41,308 bases of DNA from Gemmatimonadota bacterium. GTDB taxonomy: Bacteria; Gemmatimonadota; Gemmatimonadetes; Longimicrobiales; Gaopeijiaceae. Each line of letters starts with the position of its first letter. Position 1 is the stretch's first letter. Below the pieces are notes generated by a model. That model did not search any database and had not been told where the DNA came from. It saw nothing but the letters and a program-made list of their open reading frames with translations. Positions 23,329 through 31,459 of this stretch are shown in pieces. Made by a program: the position numbers and the translations under genes. Location: NCBI GenBank assembly GCA_030618065.1, contig JAUXEE010000001.1, forward strand, positions 1 through 41,308, given 5' to 3'.

Positions 23329-24765
23329 ATGAGCAAAGAGCCCAGTAGCACCCGGAAGATCCTCCAAAGGATCAAAGACGAGGAGATCCGTTTCCTGGAT
23401 CTGAAGTTCGTCGACCTCTTTGGACAACTCCAGCATCTCACCATGCCGACGGAGGTGGTGGATGAAGGCACATTCCGGAGAGGGCTGAACTTCGACGGCT
23501 CGTCGGTCCGGGGATTCCAGAAGATCAGTGAAAGCGACATGATCCTGCTTCCCGATCCTTCCTCCGTCTTTCTGGATCCGTTCTTTGACGACAAAGCTCT
23601 TTCGGTCTTCTGCGATATCATCGATCCCAACGGATTCCAGCCCTATAGCAGGGACCCCCGGGGGGTGGCGCGGAAGGCACAAAGGCTCATTCAATCCCTG
23701 GGGATCGCGGATGACGCATTCTTCGGACCCGAGATCGAGTTCTTCATCTTCGATGACGTCCGCTTCGGCCAGGAAACCCAACAGGGTTACTACTTCCTGA
23801 ACAGTGACGCGGCCTTCTGGAGCACGGGGAAGGAGGGAGGGAAACCCAACCTCGGCCACCAAGCGGCCCAGAAGCACGCGTACTTTGCGGCTCCCCCGGT
23901 GGATCAGTACAACAACCTTCGGTCGAAGATTTCCAACGTACTGAAGGACACCGGGATCCAGACCGAACTTCACCACCATGAGGTTGGGGCTGCCGGCCAA
24001 TGCGAGATCGGGTTCCAGTTCGGTCCCCTTCTCCATCAGGCTGATGCAGCCATCAAGTACAAATTCGTGGTGAGGAATGTGGTGGCCCGGTACGGAAAGA
24101 GCGTCACCTTCATGCCCAAGCCCCTCCTTCATGAGAATGGCTCGGGGATGCACGTGAACATGAGCCTTTCCCAAGGCGGGAAGAACCTCTTCTTCTCCTC
24201 CGGGGGCTATGGGGACCTGAGTGAGTTGGCGCTGAACTACATCGGGGGCATCCTGGCTCATGCCCCTGCTCTGTGCGCGATCTGCTCTCCCACCACCAAC
24301 TCGTACCGGAGGCTCGTTCCGGGCTATGAAGCCCCCATGAACCTCTTGTATTCCATGCGGAATCGGAGTGCCTGCGTGCGGGTGCCCCTTTCTTCGGGGA
24401 ATCCCAAAACCACGCGGATCGAGTTCCGGACACCTGACGGGGCGGGGAATCCCTATCTGACCTTCGCGGCCATCCTCATGGCTGGCCTGGACGGAATCAG
24501 GAAGGGGATCACTCCGCCGGAACCGGTGGATCAGGACCTTTATGCCTGGGCTGAGACTGAAGCCGGGCGGTCCATTGGCAGAACCCCGGCCTCGTTGGAG
24601 GAGGCCATCGACGCCCTCGAAGGAGACCACGAGTTCCTGAAAGAGGGCGGAGTGTTTACGCAGGACCTGATCGAAACCTGGATTGACCTGAAACGGCGGG
24701 ATGAAATCGACTACATTCGCCTCCGGCCGCACCCGGGTGAATTCTCCCTTTATTACAACGTGTAG
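23329..24765 (+). CDS. glnA: Glutamine synthetase, type I
   Basis: The 478-residue protein catalyses ATP-dependent synthesis of glutamine from glutamate and ammonia. It has the beta-grasp signature (FDGSSVRGF, about 49-57), the metal and glutamate site (GPEIEFFIF, about 136-144; HHHEVGAAGQCEIG, about 210-223), the KPLLHENGSGMHVNMS motif (about 264-279) and NRSACVRVP (about 346-354). DLY near residue 405 is at the place of the adenylylation Tyr, but the following residues differ from the NLYDLPPEE consensus, so adenylylation is uncertain. Eight nucleotides separate it from the PII gene. The C-terminus RLRPHPGEFSLYYNV is complete. Confidence 0.96.
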   Translation: MSKEPSSTRKILQRIKDEEIRFLDLKFVDLFGQLQHLTMPTEVVDEGTFRRGLNFDGSSVRGFQKISESDMILLPDPSSVFLDPFFDDKALSVFCDIIDPNGFQPYSRDPRGVARKAQRLIQSLGIADDAFFGPEIEFFIFDDVRFGQETQQGYYFLNSDAAFWSTGKEGGKPNLGHQAAQKHAYFAAPPVDQYNNLRSKISNVLKDTGIQTELHHHEVGAAGQCEIGFQFGPLLHQADAAIKYKFVVRNVVARYGKSVTFMPKPLLHENGSGMHVNMSLSQGGKNLFFSSGGYGDLSELALNYIGGILAHAPALCAICSPTTNSYRRLVPGYEAPMNLLYSMRNRSACVRVPLSSGNPKTTRIEFRTPDGAGNPYLTFAAILMAGLDGIRKGITPPEPVDQDLYAWAETEAGRSIGRTPASLEEAIDALEGDHEFLKEGGVFTQDLIETWIDLKRRDEIDYIRLRPHPGEFSLYYNV

Positions 24766-24799
24766 GCGCACGATTCGAGGCTAGAGAGGACGAAGGGCC

Positions 24800-26092
24800 A
24801 TGGACCAGGCGCAAATGGTAGGCATCGGAATAGGGCTCGGAGCCCTCGCCATTTTCCTGTTTTTCGCCTTCATCAAGGCGAATATCATGATTTGCCACCC
24901 CAACGAGGTTCTGATCCTCTCGGGGCGGAAGAGGCGGGGTGCCGATGGGAGTGAAGTGGGATACCGGGTCATCCGGGGCGGCAGGGGTTTCAAATGGCCC
25001 TTCCTGGAATCCGTGAGCCGGCTATCCCTGAACACGCGGACCATCGATATACGCCCCCATAAGGCCCTTTGCGCCGGGATGATTCCGGTGGAGATCGAGG
25101 GGCGGGCCAACATTAAACTGGCGGGCCGTGAGGAATTAGGGCTGGAGAACGCCATCGAGCGATTCCTGGGGAAGGGCCCTGACGCCGTGGACAAGACAGC
25201 CCAACAGGTGCTGGAGGGAGCCCTTCGCGGCGTCATCGCCAAGGTGAGGCCAGAGGACGCCAACACCCAGCGCCTGGAGTTGGCCAAGGAGGTGAAGGAG
25301 CAGGCTCAGGCCGAGATGGCCCAACTCGGGATTGTCCTGGACTTCTTTCAGATTCACGACATCTCCGATGAACATGGCTACCTGGAAGCGATCGGACGGC
25401 AGCGGAATGCCGAGGTCCGACGGGATGCCAAGATCGCCGAGGCCGAGTCGGATGCCGACGCCCGGGTAGTTGCCGCCGAGCAGAAGATGAAAGGCCGGGA
25501 CGCAGAGATCGCGTCCGAGATGGAGATCATCCAGAAAGAGAATGCCCTGGCCGTAGAACAGGCGGAACTCCTGGCCAAGGTCAATGAGGCCGAAGAAAGG
25601 GCAGCTGTGGCGGGCCGTATCGCCCGGATCGAGGCTGAGGTAGAGGCTGAAAAGAAGAGGGTCGACCGGGCCGAGAAGCGCGAAGAGGCAAACACTCTCA
25701 TTCCCGCCCGGGCCAGGAAAGAGGCCCTTGCGCTGGAGGCCCAGGGCCTGGCCGCCAAGATCCTGGAGGACGGAAAAGCTACCGCCGAAGCGGTGAAGTT
25801 CATGCGGGCACAGTGGGAAGACGGTGAGACACAGGAGCTCTTCCTCATTCGCATGTTCCCGGAGCTCATGGACAAAGTGACCAGCACGTTGGCCGACAAC
25901 CTGAACGTCGAGCGTCTCACAATCCTGGATAGCGGAGAAGGAAACGGCATCCCCAGCTACGTCAAAAACATCACCAACAGCGCCATAATGATGATGGAGC
26001 AAATGAAAAACGCCACCGGGGTGGACCTTGCCCGCATCGCGAAACGGGCAGAGGATGGGAGATCCGAGGAACTACCGAAGGAGCTGGGGTAA
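24800..26092 (+). CDS. SPFH/flotillin-like membrane scaffold protein
   Basis: This 430-residue protein has one N-terminal TM (about 7-29) with a short outside N-terminus. The SPFH/band-7 domain follows (about 30-190, CHPNEVLILSGRK near its start). A long alanine/glutamate-rich coiled coil (about 190-330, QRNAEVRRDAKIAEAESDAD) follows, then a conserved C-terminal helix with the flotillin-type end (TSTLADNLNVERLTILDSG). Flotillins oligomerise in membrane microdomains. It follows glnA by 34 nt and may be co-transcribed, though no functional link to nitrogen metabolism is evident. The partner is perhaps the small protein that follows. Confidence 0.88.
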   Translation: MDQAQMVGIGIGLGALAIFLFFAFIKANIMICHPNEVLILSGRKRRGADGSEVGYRVIRGGRGFKWPFLESVSRLSLNTRTIDIRPHKALCAGMIPVEIEGRANIKLAGREELGLENAIERFLGKGPDAVDKTAQQVLEGALRGVIAKVRPEDANTQRLELAKEVKEQAQAEMAQLGIVLDFFQIHDISDEHGYLEAIGRQRNAEVRRDAKIAEAESDADARVVAAEQKMKGRDAEIASEMEIIQKENALAVEQAELLAKVNEAEERAAVAGRIARIEAEVEAEKKRVDRAEKREEANTLIPARARKEALALEAQGLAAKILEDGKATAEAVKFMRAQWEDGETQELFLIRMFPELMDKVTSTLADNLNVERLTILDSGEGNGIPSYVKNITNSAIMMMEQMKNATGVDLARIAKRAEDGRSEELPKELG

Positions 26093-26152
26093 GCCTTTCG
26101 TGAACGCCTGATCAACCCCTGTGGGGCACCTTCCCCTTCAAATGCGCGGAAA

Positions 26153-26536
26153 ATGAAGAAAGAACTCGAAGAACTGATGAAAGCCCACGGGCTGACCGAA
26201 GACACCCTTCTGTACAGGGAAACCCTGAGTGAGTTCTTGAAGGATACCCCCTACCCGGGCATGTACGGTCTTTCCGCGAATGACGACCCGACTGAGGCAG
26301 TCGTTGACCTTTACGAGGGAGGCAGCATCGCCCTCGCGGCCCAGATCGGGCAGGGGCTTGGCTTCGCCGAGGCCCGAGAAAACCAATGGCAAGGTGAGGA
26401 CCGGGTGACCGTAGCCGTGCGACTGGGTGATGTCCTCGCCCAGGGTGGCTTGATCTACCCGGTGGAGTCTGTGATCACCGAGAAGATCTGGTATCTCACG
26501 ATTCCCGAGGGCCAGGTGATCGTTCGGAAGATCTAG
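26153..26536 (+). CDS. Small soluble protein of unknown function
   Basis: I do not recognise this 127-residue protein. It has a charged N-terminal helix (MKKELEELMKAHGL), no signal peptide, no TM segment and a mixed alpha/beta remainder with alternating hydrophobics (EKIWYLTIPEGQVIVRKI at the C-terminus). The ATG follows GCGGAAA, a weak ribosome-binding site. It lies 60 nt after the SPFH gene and before a strong hairpin, so it closes the amt-glnK-glnA-SPFH unit. Coding potential is supported by frame length, its own stop and codon use like its neighbours. Confidence 0.65.
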   Translation: MKKELEELMKAHGLTEDTLLYRETLSEFLKDTPYPGMYGLSANDDPTEAVVDLYEGGSIALAAQIGQGLGFAEARENQWQGEDRVTVAVRLGDVLAQGGLIYPVESVITEKIWYLTIPEGQVIVRKI

Positions 26537-26575
26537 GACCTCCGCATAACCCTCGCCCCGCTTTCTCCTCCTCCG

Positions 26576-26621
26576 CCCAGGGCCGAGCCTCCAGTCAGGC
26601 CACGGCCCCTGGGGTCTTTTT
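26576..26621 (+). terminator. Intrinsic terminator or attenuator upstream of the porin gene
   Basis: A strong GC hairpin pairs the arm from CCCAGGGCCG (26576-26585) with the complementary arm in 26598-26613 (GGCCACGGCCCCTGGG), with small bulges, and is followed by TTTTT (26617-26621). It ends only 21 nt before the porin ATG, so it either terminates the upstream operon or acts as an attenuator for the porin-sensor pair. Confidence 0.75.
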
Positions 26622-26642
26622 GCATCATAGGATCCGCTTGAC

Positions 26643-27803
26643 ATGAAGAGCCCAAGACAGCTTCTTTTGCGCCCCTCAGACGTGAGCCTTTTGGTGGGAT
26701 TAGCCATACTCCTGCCTATGCACGGCCTAGCCGCTCAGGAGTCATCCTCCGAACCGGAGCCAAGCCTGGATTTGGGTGGGGCTCTTCGGCTCAACTACTC
26801 CTGGCAGGACTACAACCCGGAGCGGAAAGACCGGTACGGGGACTTCGGCCTCGAGGTTTTCATGGCCACCGTAGAGGCGGACTACGGCGACATCTTCCTC
26901 TCCGCCCAGTACCGGTGGTACGCCGACTTCGAAGCCATCAAGTGGGGGTATGTGGGGTTCAGGGTGGATCCCGACCTGGAAGCCCATCTGGGAATATCCC
27001 AAGTGCCCTTTGGGATCCTCCCTTGGGCCTCCCACAGCTTCTGGTTTGGTGCTACGTATTACATGGGTTTCGAGGACGACTACGACGCAGGCGTGAAGGT
27101 CCTCTACCGAGATGGCCCCTGGGACCTCCAGGCAGCATTCTACAAGAACGACGAATATGTGGATGCCTCCAGGGCGGACCGATACTCCTTCGACCTCGTG
27201 ACGGGGGAGGATCAAGCAAACAGGGAGATAAATCAGGTTAACCTTCGGGTAGCCCGGAAGTGGACGCTGTCTGACGCCTCCTTTATCGATGTGGGAACCT
27301 CCTTCATGTTGGGCGGGATCTACAACGAGACGACAAAGGAGACCGGACGCCGCCACGCCGCAGCTGTCCATGCCGATGGTCGATTCGGGAATTGGAACCT
27401 TCAGATCGAGGCCATGCGATACCAGTTCAATCCGAAGAACCCTCCGGAGGTTGATTCCCGGTTCGTTCAGTTGGCTGGTTTCCGCTTCCCTTTTCTAATG
27501 GCTGCAGAGGGCTCCGAGCTCACCCTGAACCTCGCCAGGGATTTCAAACCCGGCCGTCGCTTTCTGGAGGACGCAACCTGTTACACCGACTTTAGCGCGG
27601 TGGCTCCCAGGGCATCGGAATTGGACTCGTCCATCCAGATCGTCACCGGATGCCTCTTCATGAAGGGCGGCCTGTTTACTTATGTGGACTGGATCACAGG
27701 CCGTAACATGTGGTTTGCCGGGGGCCCAGGGATTGGCCTGGAGTCCGTGGACCCTGATCCTTGGAAGGGTCGACTCAACATCAACCTGGGCTTCTACTTC
27801 TAG
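26643..27803 (+). CDS. Outer-membrane beta-barrel porin
   Basis: This 386-residue protein has an N-terminal signal peptide (about 1-31, ending GLAAQ) followed by alternating amphipathic beta-strands rich in aromatic residues (LNYSWQDY, FLSAQYRWYADF). The C-terminus NLGFYF ends in Phe, the signal for outer-membrane assembly. The overall pattern resembles phosphate-selective/OprO-type or carboxylate porins, but I cannot assign a substrate. It is followed 16 nt later by a sensor protein with an amino-acid-binding-type periplasmic domain, so the porin may admit the ligand that the sensor detects. A terminator-like hairpin precedes it and no obvious promoter lies between hairpin and ATG. Confidence 0.8.
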   Translation: MKSPRQLLLRPSDVSLLVGLAILLPMHGLAAQESSSEPEPSLDLGGALRLNYSWQDYNPERKDRYGDFGLEVFMATVEADYGDIFLSAQYRWYADFEAIKWGYVGFRVDPDLEAHLGISQVPFGILPWASHSFWFGATYYMGFEDDYDAGVKVLYRDGPWDLQAAFYKNDEYVDASRADRYSFDLVTGEDQANREINQVNLRVARKWTLSDASFIDVGTSFMLGGIYNETTKETGRRHAAAVHADGRFGNWNLQIEAMRYQFNPKNPPEVDSRFVQLAGFRFPFLMAAEGSELTLNLARDFKPGRRFLEDATCYTDFSAVAPRASELDSSIQIVTGCLFMKGGLFTYVDWITGRNMWFAGGPGIGLESVDPDPWKGRLNINLGFYF

Positions 27804-27819
27804 GAGTCGGGAACCTGAC

Positions 27820-30800
27820 ATGAACCGCATCGCCTCTTTGCTTGGCAGGCTGTTCCTAGCGGTCCTGATCCTTTTGCCGGGCCAGAGTGCCTTTGGCCAG
27901 GAGGCCAACCAGCTTGGCCTTACGGCTGAGGAGCAGGGATGGCTTCAGGCGAACACGGTCCGGGTCGGCCCCGCCCCCAACTTCCCACCCGTGGAATTTT
28001 TCCACGCCGATGGGGTGTATCGGGGGATCGTCGCGGACTACGCCGCCCTCATCCAGGAGAGGCTGGGAACGACTTTCCAGATCGAGCAAAGAGCCAACTG
28101 GAGTGAGGTCGTTGAGGGAACCCTCCAGGGGGAGATCGACGTCTGGTTCGAGGCTGCGGCCACGGATGAGCGCCGGGAGTACATGCTCTTCACCGAGCCC
28201 TACCTCAGGCTTCCTTCCGTGATCATCGTCCGGGACTCTGATAGGGGGTCCCTGACGGTGGATGACTTGGCCGGACTTCGGGTAGCCGCCGTTGAGGGTT
28301 ACGCCGTGGTGGACTACCTCCGGGAGCGGACGCCTGGCGTCGAGTTGGTGATGGTGGAGAGCATCGCTGCCGGCCTTGAACGCTTGGCTTTCGGGGGGGT
28401 GGAAGCCCTGGTGGCCGGCAGTGCCCAGGCCAGCTACTACATCGAAGAGCTGGGCCTCACCAACTTGAGGGTCGCCGGCGAATCAGGGTGGGAATGGGAG
28501 CTGTCTATCGGGGTTCGGCGGGAACTTCCCCTTCTGTTCGAGGCCCTTGGAAAGGCCCTGAACTCCATCAGTCCAGACGAACGCCGGGCCATCTTCCGCA
28601 GGTGGGTCTCCCTCCAGGCCGAAGAGTCCACAGGGACCGGAATCCCCCCCTGGGTATTGGGCTTGGCCGGGTTGGCTTCTCTCTTTCTCCTCTTCCTCCT
28701 GTTCGCCCGTGGAGGAAAAGACACCGACCTCCGCATCCGAAAGAGCCGGGGAGACTGGATCGTCCACGGCGCGGGTTTGGCAACCATCATCATCGTGGTC
28801 GTAGTCGCCTTCTGGGCGCGGACTCGCATCTCGGAGCGGATGACCGAGGACGTAGGGGACGCCCTCCAGACCGTGTTGAATACCACCAGTCAGGCGGTAA
28901 ACCAGTGGCTGCGGGGGCTCGAGACCGAAGTGGAGATCTGGAGCAGGGACGCCAGCACCCTCATGGCCTGTCGGGCTACGGCCGGCTCCGTGAGCGTTGG
29001 AGGAGGCATCGTCAACGCTGAGGAACAGACGCTGGCCGAGCACCTGAGTCCAGTGATGGATGCTCGGGGGCTCAAGGGGTACCTCCTCCTCGATGCTGAC
29101 GGGACCGTATCGAGCGGATACCCGACGGAGCTGATTGGGTCGCCCTTCTCCGCAGGGCCTTCGAGGGAGTTCCTGGACCGAGTGAGTCAGGCGGTGGGAG
29201 GCAGCGTTGTCGCGCTCCCTGATTTTTTCGATTTCTGGGAAGAACGGGTGGAAGCATCCGATGCCCTCGTGTTGATTGGATCGAGAGTCGGAGGCGATCA
29301 GCTCGGGCCCTCCTGCACCCTGGTGTTCCTTGTGGATCCGGAAGACGACTTCAGCGCCATTCTCCAGAGGGGCCGGATCGGAGAGTCCGGTGAGAGCTAC
29401 GCCTTCGATGGTGAAGGTCGTCTTCTCAGCGCCAGCCGGTTCGAGGACGATCTCCGGGCCATCGGGCTCGTTGAGGGTGGAGATCATGGAATCCTGGGAG
29501 TCCAGATCCGGGATCCCGGTGGAAACATGGTCGGTGGCTTCCTGCCCGAGACCCCCCGGAGTGAGCAACCTCTGACGCTCATGGCCGAGAGCGCCATGAG
29601 CGGAGGGCGGGGGTCCAATCTGGAGGGGTACCGGGACTATCGGGGGGTTCCTGTCATTGGTGCCTGGACCTGGGATGAGATCACCGGTCTCGGAATCGCG
29701 ACAGAATTGGATGTGAGCGAGGCGTACGCGTCTCTGTTTTGGGTCCGCCGCACCTTCCTCACAGGAGCTGCTGTGGTATCCTGCCTTATTCTCCTGCTCA
29801 TGGCCACTTTCCGGGCCGATAGCCTCAGGCGGCACAGAATGGGTTCGCGCCTCAGGCGCCAATCCACGGCCCTCGAGGCGGCCGTTGATGGCATCGTCAT
29901 CACGGAGACCGACGGGGCCATAGTCTGGGTGAACCCGGCATTCGAGGCTCTCACGGGTTACACCTTCGACGAGGCGGTAGGCGGGAATCCTCGGGTTCTC
30001 AAGTCCGGGACCCACGACGAAGCTTTCTACAAACAGATGTGGGAAACGGTCTCCAGAGGGGATGTCTGGACCGGGGAAGTAGTGAACCGGAGAAAGGACG
30101 GATCTCTCTACACCGAGGAGATGTCCATCACCCCTGTGGAGGACCATCGGGGTGAAGTCGTGAACTACGTGGCCATCAAACGAGACATCTCAGAGCGGAA
30201 GGCCATGGAGGCCGAGCTGGAGCAGGCTCGTCATCGAATGGAGGATGAACTCAACGTGGGTCGTGAGATCCAGATGAGCATGCTCCCTCTCATCTTCCCT
30301 CCCTTCCCCGACAGGCCTGAGTTCGAAGTGCATGCCGCCCTCCAACCGGCCCGAGAGGTGGGTGGTGACTTCTACGCCTTCTTCTTGTTGGACGAAGACC
30401 ACTTCTGTTTCTGCGTCGGTGATGTGTCGGGTAAAGGTGTGCCCGCAGCGCTCTTTATGGCTGTCACCAAGACACTCATCGAATCCCGAACCCGCACCGA
30501 CTACTCTCCGGCGAGCGTGCTGACCCACGTGAACGACGAGATCAGCCGAAACAACGACGCGTGCATGTTCGTGACCATTTTCCTGGGCATCCTGGACCTC
30601 AGGTCCGGGACCGTGGTCTTCACCAATGCTGGGCACAATCCTCCGTATATTCGGCGACCGGACGGCTCCGTGGAGTGCCTGGCCCAACGTCATGGGCCGG
30701 TGGTGGGAGCGGTGGACGGCACGGTCTACTCCGAGGATTCCATCACTCTGGCCAGCCAGGACCAGTTGGTCCTCTTTACCGACGGCGTTACGGAGGCCAT

Positions 30801-31404
30801 GGACCCCGCGGGGGCTCTCTACGGAGAGGGTCGCCTCGAAGAGCTGCTGCGGTGTGAGGGCCTGGACTCGACCCAGGCGGCGGTATCTGCGGTGATGAAG
30901 GGTGTCGAAGCTTTTGAGGGGTCCGCGGAACAGGCCGATGACATCACCCTCCTCTCAGTCCAGTTCGCCGGCAGGAGCAACGCGGGGGAGAAAGCAGTCC
31001 TGGAGGTTACGCTCAAGAACCGACTGGACGAGTTGGAAAGGGTGAGGGTAGCAGCCGAAGAGTTCATGGGAACCAGTGGGGTTCCCGTAGCCGCCCAGAG
31101 GTCGGTGGCAATCGCCCTCGATGAACTCCTGAACAACACCATCTCGTACGGATACCCGGACGATGCCGATCGAGAAATAGACGTGCGGATGGAGGTGGAC
31201 CGATCCAGGCTCTCCATCGTCATCCGGGACGATGGCATCCCCTTCAATCCATTGAACGCACCTGAACCCTCCACGGCCCTCTCCCTGGAGGATCGTGAGC
31301 CAGGGGGTTTGGGTCTCCACCTTGTTCGGAAGATGATGGACGACGTGTCTTACCAGAGGCTCCCTAACAAGAACGTCGTCACCTTGGTGAAGCGGTTCGA
31401 CTGA
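27820..31404 (+). CDS. Multidomain membrane sensor phosphatase: SBP_3, dCache, PAS, SpoIIE, GHKL
   Basis: The 1194-residue protein starts at ATG 27820, followed by a signal peptide (about 1-26). Domains in order: solute-binding family 3 (about 35-265, amino-acid-type), TM (about 277-297), TM (about 311-332), Cache-like ectodomain (about 335-640), TM (about 646-668), PAS (about 684-790, WVNPAFEALTGYT), SpoIIE/PP2C (about 807-1055; GGDFYAFF, GDVSGKG, FTDGVTEA, ADDITLLSV) and GHKL (about 1062-1194; ALDELLNNTISYGY, IRDDGIPF, GGLGLHLVRKM). It lacks a histidine-kinase domain, so output is presumably dephosphorylation or phosphorylation of a STAS protein. The catalytic half closely resembles that of the protein at 12415-14106, so the STAS protein at 12024 is a candidate partner. 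The earlier in-frame ATG at 27682 lies inside the porin gene and is rejected. Confidence 0.88.
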   Translation: MNRIASLLGRLFLAVLILLPGQSAFGQEANQLGLTAEEQGWLQANTVRVGPAPNFPPVEFFHADGVYRGIVADYAALIQERLGTTFQIEQRANWSEVVEGTLQGEIDVWFEAAATDERREYMLFTEPYLRLPSVIIVRDSDRGSLTVDDLAGLRVAAVEGYAVVDYLRERTPGVELVMVESIAAGLERLAFGGVEALVAGSAQASYYIEELGLTNLRVAGESGWEWELSIGVRRELPLLFEALGKALNSISPDERRAIFRRWVSLQAEESTGTGIPPWVLGLAGLASLFLLFLLFARGGKDTDLRIRKSRGDWIVHGAGLATIIIVVVVAFWARTRISERMTEDVGDALQTVLNTTSQAVNQWLRGLETEVEIWSRDASTLMACRATAGSVSVGGGIVNAEEQTLAEHLSPVMDARGLKGYLLLDADGTVSSGYPTELIGSPFSAGPSREFLDRVSQAVGGSVVALPDFFDFWEERVEASDALVLIGSRVGGDQLGPSCTLVFLVDPEDDFSAILQRGRIGESGESYAFDGEGRLLSASRFEDDLRAIGLVEGGDHGILGVQIRDPGGNMVGGFLPETPRSEQPLTLMAESAMSGGRGSNLEGYRDYRGVPVIGAWTWDEITGLGIATELDVSEAYASLFWVRRTFLTGAAVVSCLILLLMATFRADSLRRHRMGSRLRRQSTALEAAVDGIVITETDGAIVWVNPAFEALTGYTFDEAVGGNPRVLKSGTHDEAFYKQMWETVSRGDVWTGEVVNRRKDGSLYTEEMSITPVEDHRGEVVNYVAIKRDISERKAMEAELEQARHRMEDELNVGREIQMSMLPLIFPPFPDRPEFEVHAALQPAREVGGDFYAFFLLDEDHFCFCVGDVSGKGVPAALFMAVTKTLIESRTRTDYSPASVLTHVNDEISRNNDACMFVTIFLGILDLRSGTVVFTNAGHNPPYIRRPDGSVECLAQRHGPVVGAVDGTVYSEDSITLASQDQLVLFTDGVTEAMDPAGALYGEGRLEELLRCEGLDSTQAAVSAVMKGVEAFEGSAEQADDITLLSVQFAGRSNAGEKAVLEVTLKNRLDELERVRVAAEEFMGTSGVPVAAQRSVAIALDELLNNTISYGYPDDADREIDVRMEVDRSRLSIVIRDDGIPFNPLNAPEPSTALSLEDREPGGLGLHLVRKMMDDVSYQRLPNKNVVTLVKRFD

Positions 31405-31431
31405 GGGAGGTATGACCCACCCCGGAGAACC

Positions 31432-31455
31432 CCAGAAGACCGATCGGCCTTCTGG
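31432..31455. terminator. Hairpin between convergent genes (possible bidirectional terminator)
   Basis: CCAGAAG (31432-31438) pairs with CTTCTGG (31449-31455), and an inner CCG pairs with CGG. One mismatch interrupts the stem and no T-tract follows. Its place between the convergent stops at 31404 and 31460 suggests a bidirectional or Rho-assisted terminator. Confidence 0.4.
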
Positions 31456-31459
31456 ACCC

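Noticed and set aside
23248..24771. 507-codon open frame antisense to glnA
   Set aside because: It lies entirely opposite a highly conserved glutamine synthetase and the PII 3' end, has no family motifs, and is a typical GC-driven shadow frame.
27682..27819. Extended N-terminus for the sensor phosphatase starting inside the porin gene
   Set aside because: The extra 46 residues overlap porin coding sequence and would destroy the signal peptide that begins at 27820.
28483..30147. 554-codon open frame antisense to the sensor phosphatase
   Set aside because: The plus strand encodes clear solute-binding, Cache and PAS domains here; the antisense product has biased composition and no recognisable domain.
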